Shown: positions 61,371 through 64,000 of the stretch, one piece after another
How the letters are laid out: each line of letters starts with the position of its first letter
Position numbering within the stretch: the stretch's first letter is position 1
The notes under the pieces: model-generated
Database searches by the model: none
Told to the model about the DNA's origin: nothing
Seen by the model: only the letters and a program-made list of their open reading frames with translations
Made by a program: the position numbers and the translations under genes
From: Paradesertivirga superstes
GTDB lineage: Bacteria; Bacteroidota; Bacteroidia; Sphingobacteriales; Sphingobacteriaceae
Assembly (NCBI RefSeq): GCF_037622515.1
Contig: NZ_JBBJCN010000002.1
Coordinates: forward strand, 186,001-250,000
DNA length: 64,000 bases
Reading direction: 5' to 3'

Positions 61371-64000
61371 TTATAACACACTATTTACAAGCATTTTTTG
61401 ATGTAATCTGACACCAAAGTGCATGGCGTCAAGCTCAAGAGCTTTGTTAAAGGCGCTCGCTGCTTCATCTGGTTTATTCAGGCCCAGATAGCCCAAACCA
61501 GAAATGTATAAGCAATGAACTCTATTTCTTATGTTAAGATCATCATCAAAAATCAGAAGGTTTGGCAGGGATACCGCAAAATAATCCAGGCTTATTTCAT
61601 CCTCAGAATGATCTTGACCATATTTAACAAGATTATTGAAGATAAGCTCAGCTTTAGAATCTTCGCCTAGTTTTATCCATGCTAATCCCTGGTAAAATAT
61701 TTTATCAGGCTGCTGATCATTATAGAAGATTGCTGCACCAGGCTCGGATAGTCCTACAGTTGCTTTCGTCCAGTATTCATTGGCAAGCTCCTGGTTTTTA
61801 AGCCCTTCATAAGCACATCCTAACCAGTAATGGATATCGTTTTCCTGGGCGCCATATAATTTACCTTCTCCTAAGTTATGCGGATAGAATTGTGCCCGTT
61901 TCAGTTGCTCAATTGCATCATTATACTTTTCCTGCTGAATATTCTTCTTGGCTTGTTCTACAAGGCTTATAATATACTGCGAAGACACTTTTCCTTCTCC
62001 GCCCTCCCATGGATGAAACTGACGGTCCTTGATGAGTTTGTGTGCCTTTTCGTATTCACCTGAAAGATTGTACAAAGAAGCTCTTTCAACATAAATGTCA
62101 TCGCGTTCAAGGGCAGTATCAAGGTTACTTTCAATAAATGACAAACGTTTGGCCGGCTCAACATTTAAACGCTTATATAGTTGATCAAGCTCCATTAAAA
62201 CCCTTGCATCGGAAGGATCTAATTCAAATGCCTTTTCAAAAAACTGAAGTGCGATTTCAGACCGTTTTTGTTTATTAAAGTAAGCGATAGCCAGGTTTCG
62301 ATAAACGGTCGGGAAGTTTAAATCCCGTTCCAGTGAAAGTTCCCAATAACTGATCGCTTCTTCATACTGTCTTTTATCATAAAACAAGTTCCCCAGATAG
62401 TAGGGGGCTTTTGCATCAGCTGGATTTGTCTGTGCGGCATACTTCAGTACAAGAATATCTTCCAACCGATTAGGGAAGCATAAATAGGAGCTTGCTTTTC
62501 TGGCATTTTCTAAATTTCCCGGCGCAGAATGTCCCAGCCTATTATACCAGTAAGCTAAATAATAAAAAACTAATGGAGAAGAATCAGGCTTAACGATATG
62601 ATTAAGCAGCTCAATTGCATCCTCGTATAAACCCGCGGCGGCATAATCAAGGGAATATTCGATGAAATTATGCTCTGTTCCACGCCCTAACTTTAATAGC
62701 TCGGCTTTAGCCTGATTTGCTGACTCCCTGTCTCCTAAGGAACTATACACTTTTAGCTTTTCGAACAGTGCGCTAAGATTAAACGCGTCCAGCGAAAGCG
62801 CTACTTCAGATACCTTTTTGGCTTCTTCTATATTTCCTGCCTTTCTTAATACAGAGGCTTTAAGTGAATGGGCTTTCATATTGCGCACATTTCTGTCCAT
62901 TGCCAGGGTTAAATGATCCAGGGCTTTATCATAATCGCCACGTAAAACATCTATCTGCGCTATAGAAAAATATGCGCTGTCCTGCCAGGCGCTGCTCCAG
63001 GTGGATTTATAGAAAGCGGTATAAGCACCGTCCAGATCGCCCATAAATTTCAAACAGAGCCCTAAATTGTAGTATGCTTCGCTTTCATAAGGGTTTGGAT
63101 TTCTTGAAATTAAGGTTTCAATCGCTTTTCTGAAATAGGGTTCAGCTTTCTCAAACCGGCCTCTTTTTAAATACCAGGCACCTAAAGCATTATTGTTGCG
63201 GATATCTTTCGGGTCGCACTTTAATGCTTCTTCATAATACGGAACAGGACTATAAGTAGCATGACGATACTGCTCTAAATGTTGTGCAGTTAAAAACAAC
63301 TGTTCCGTATTTTCAACAACCTCCGGAGCTAAGGCAGGTTTTGCCGGCTCGGGGAAATCATTTTGTTTATTTTTTGCAGGCTCATACCGGATAAGCTCCC
63401 GATTTTCTATACTGGTAATGCTCAGCAGAAAATTTTTCTCATCTGCGTCACTGTTTAGCGATATAACTCTCTCATAAACCTGTTCAGGGATAATGTCTAT
63501 GGTTTCTTCTAATATGACATTCTCTTTTAGCTTCAAGGTAACTTTACAGGATTTTTGCTCAGATGTAACAAAAACTTTCACTACCGCACTGGAGTTCACT
63601 TTTTCCAAATTAACGAGGATATCTTTCGTAGCGTTTTTCACTACACCCAGTTCCCTGTAAGGCAGAAAATACTGCGTAAAAGATTTTTCTTCGTAAGGCA
63701 TGAGCCATGTAAAATCAGGCTGATTATCTGTAAAAACACCTGTCATCAATTCAATATAAGGCCCGTCTTCGTCGGTAAGGTTTCTATCCCAGGCCTTTCC
63801 GAAATCGCTATGCCCCCAGGTCCACTGTTTTTTACCGGGAGATACGTGATGGTTGGCAACATGCAATACCCCTGCCTGAGTATCGTGTTCGTAACCGCCC
63901 ATAAAATCGTATTCAGAATTAATGGCCATATACGAGGTAGGAACCGGGATATTCTTGTAGCGCGAGATATCTGTTCCGGGTGAATAATCTACTTTGTAGT
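61371..64000 (-). CDS. DUF5107 and TPR protein (5' end outside window)
   Basis: At least 876 residues, with the frame open to the right edge. The N-terminal part (YSPGTDISRYKNIPVPTSYM to HHVSPGKKQWTWGHSDFGKA) is DUF5107, common in Bacteroidota carbohydrate loci. From about 250 residues into the visible part there are repeated TPR helices (NALGAWYLKRGRFEKAEPYF, LGNLFYDKRQYEEAISYWEL, GLGYLGLNKPDEAASAFNKA). It may act as an unusual glycan-active or scaffold protein with the neighbouring GH2. The apparent Met at 63929 is internal to conserved sequence and is not the start. Confidence 0.85.
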   Translation of the reverse strand, partial: YKVDYSPGTDISRYKNIPVPTSYMAINSEYDFMGGYEHDTQAGVLHVANHHVSPGKKQWTWGHSDFGKAWDRNLTDEDGPYIELMTGVFTDNQPDFTWLMPYEEKSFTQYFLPYRELGVVKNATKDILVNLEKVNSSAVVKVFVTSEQKSCKVTLKLKENVILEETIDIIPEQVYERVISLNSDADEKNFLLSITSIENRELIRYEPAKNKQNDFPEPAKPALAPEVVENTEQLFLTAQHLEQYRHATYSPVPYYEEALKCDPKDIRNNNALGAWYLKRGRFEKAEPYFRKAIETLISRNPNPYESEAYYNLGLCLKFMGDLDGAYTAFYKSTWSSAWQDSAYFSIAQIDVLRGDYDKALDHLTLAMDRNVRNMKAHSLKASVLRKAGNIEEAKKVSEVALSLDAFNLSALFEKLKVYSSLGDRESANQAKAELLKLGRGTEHNFIEYSLDYAAAGLYEDAIELLNHIVKPDSSPLVFYYLAYWYNRLGHSAPGNLENARKASSYLCFPNRLEDILVLKYAAQTNPADAKAPYYLGNLFYDKRQYEEAISYWELSLERDLNFPTVYRNLAIAYFNKQKRSEIALQFFEKAFELDPSDARVLMELDQLYKRLNVEPAKRLSFIESNLDTALERDDIYVERASLYNLSGEYEKAHKLIKDRQFHPWEGGEGKVSSQYIISLVEQAKKNIQQEKYNDAIEQLKRAQFYPHNLGEGKLYGAQENDIHYWLGCAYEGLKNQELANEYWTKATVGLSEPGAAIFYNDQQPDKIFYQGLAWIKLGEDSKAELIFNNLVKYGQDHSEDEISLDYFAVSLPNLLIFDDDLNIRNRVHCLYISGLGYLGLNKPDEAASAFNKALELDAMHFGVRLHQKMLVNSVL

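Overview
The window looks like a chromosomal segment of a Bacteroidota bacterium, most likely a Sphingobacteriaceae member (Pedobacter-like). The evidence is a type IX secretion C-terminal domain (54247-55227), promoters of the Bacteroidota TAnnTTTG type, weak or absent Shine-Dalgarno sequences, a P1B ATPase/YceI/porin group, and a polysaccharide-degradation region with GH2, GH9 and DUF5107 proteins. No rRNA, tRNA or CRISPR array was seen. The species and all functions below come from reading the sequence only.

Layout. 1-5.8 kb: 3' part of katG, a small protein and a DUF6266-like protein separated by a tandem 11-bp repeat, a PAP2 phosphatase and a frameshifted membrane-protein gene. 6-25 kb: a metal and stress island with a CPH-type copper ATPase, a porin-like protein, YceI, a flavin split-barrel protein, two P2-type cation ATPases, a short Usp, a three-gene adaptor/permease/ATPase exporter, PEP synthase and a D-lactate-type dehydrogenase. 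25-32.3 kb: a reactive-sulfur locus headed by a Crp/Fnr regulator. 32.6-39 kb: a ClC channel, a radical SAM protein with an unusual CX4CX2C cluster motif, an FAD-linked oxidase and gene remnants. 39-64 kb: carbohydrate-active enzymes (two GH2, one GH9, one esterase, a DUF5107/TPR protein) interspersed with RecQ, a PIF1-like helicase, secreted proteins, VOC proteins, LtrA and a decayed IS200/RAYT-type element flanked by REP-like palindromes.

Most interesting system: between 25.2 and 32.3 kb a CRP-like regulator sits beside four near-identical palindromes of the form TGTGAC-N4-GTCACA. Each lies with its centre exactly 33.5 bp upstream of the TTTG-type -7 element of the gene or operon it precedes. 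These units encode a small Cys-containing membrane protein, a TauE/SafE permease, a persulfide-dioxygenase-like MBL/rhodanese fusion, a single-domain rhodanese, a tandem Usp and a two-piece YeeE/YedE sulfur transporter. The fourth palindrome serves a divergent promoter whose left-hand gene, a CoA-disulfide-reductase-like flavoprotein, is a pseudogene. That gene lies in a decayed stretch that also holds a rhodanese-like remnant and a deleted, partly inverted MFS gene. The regulator's recognition helix keeps the Arg-Glu-xxx-Arg pattern with which CRP reads TGTGA, and its sensor domain has cysteines at 30, 82 and 88. I read this as a locally regulated sulfide/persulfide response that has partly decayed.

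Other points worth a look: a probable FNR-type box with the same spacing before the short usp; a radical SAM gene with no usable ATG after its promoter; a fossil 3' end of a GH2 gene; a small Cys-rich reading frame broken by one TGA; and two truncated signal-peptide genes joined head-on.
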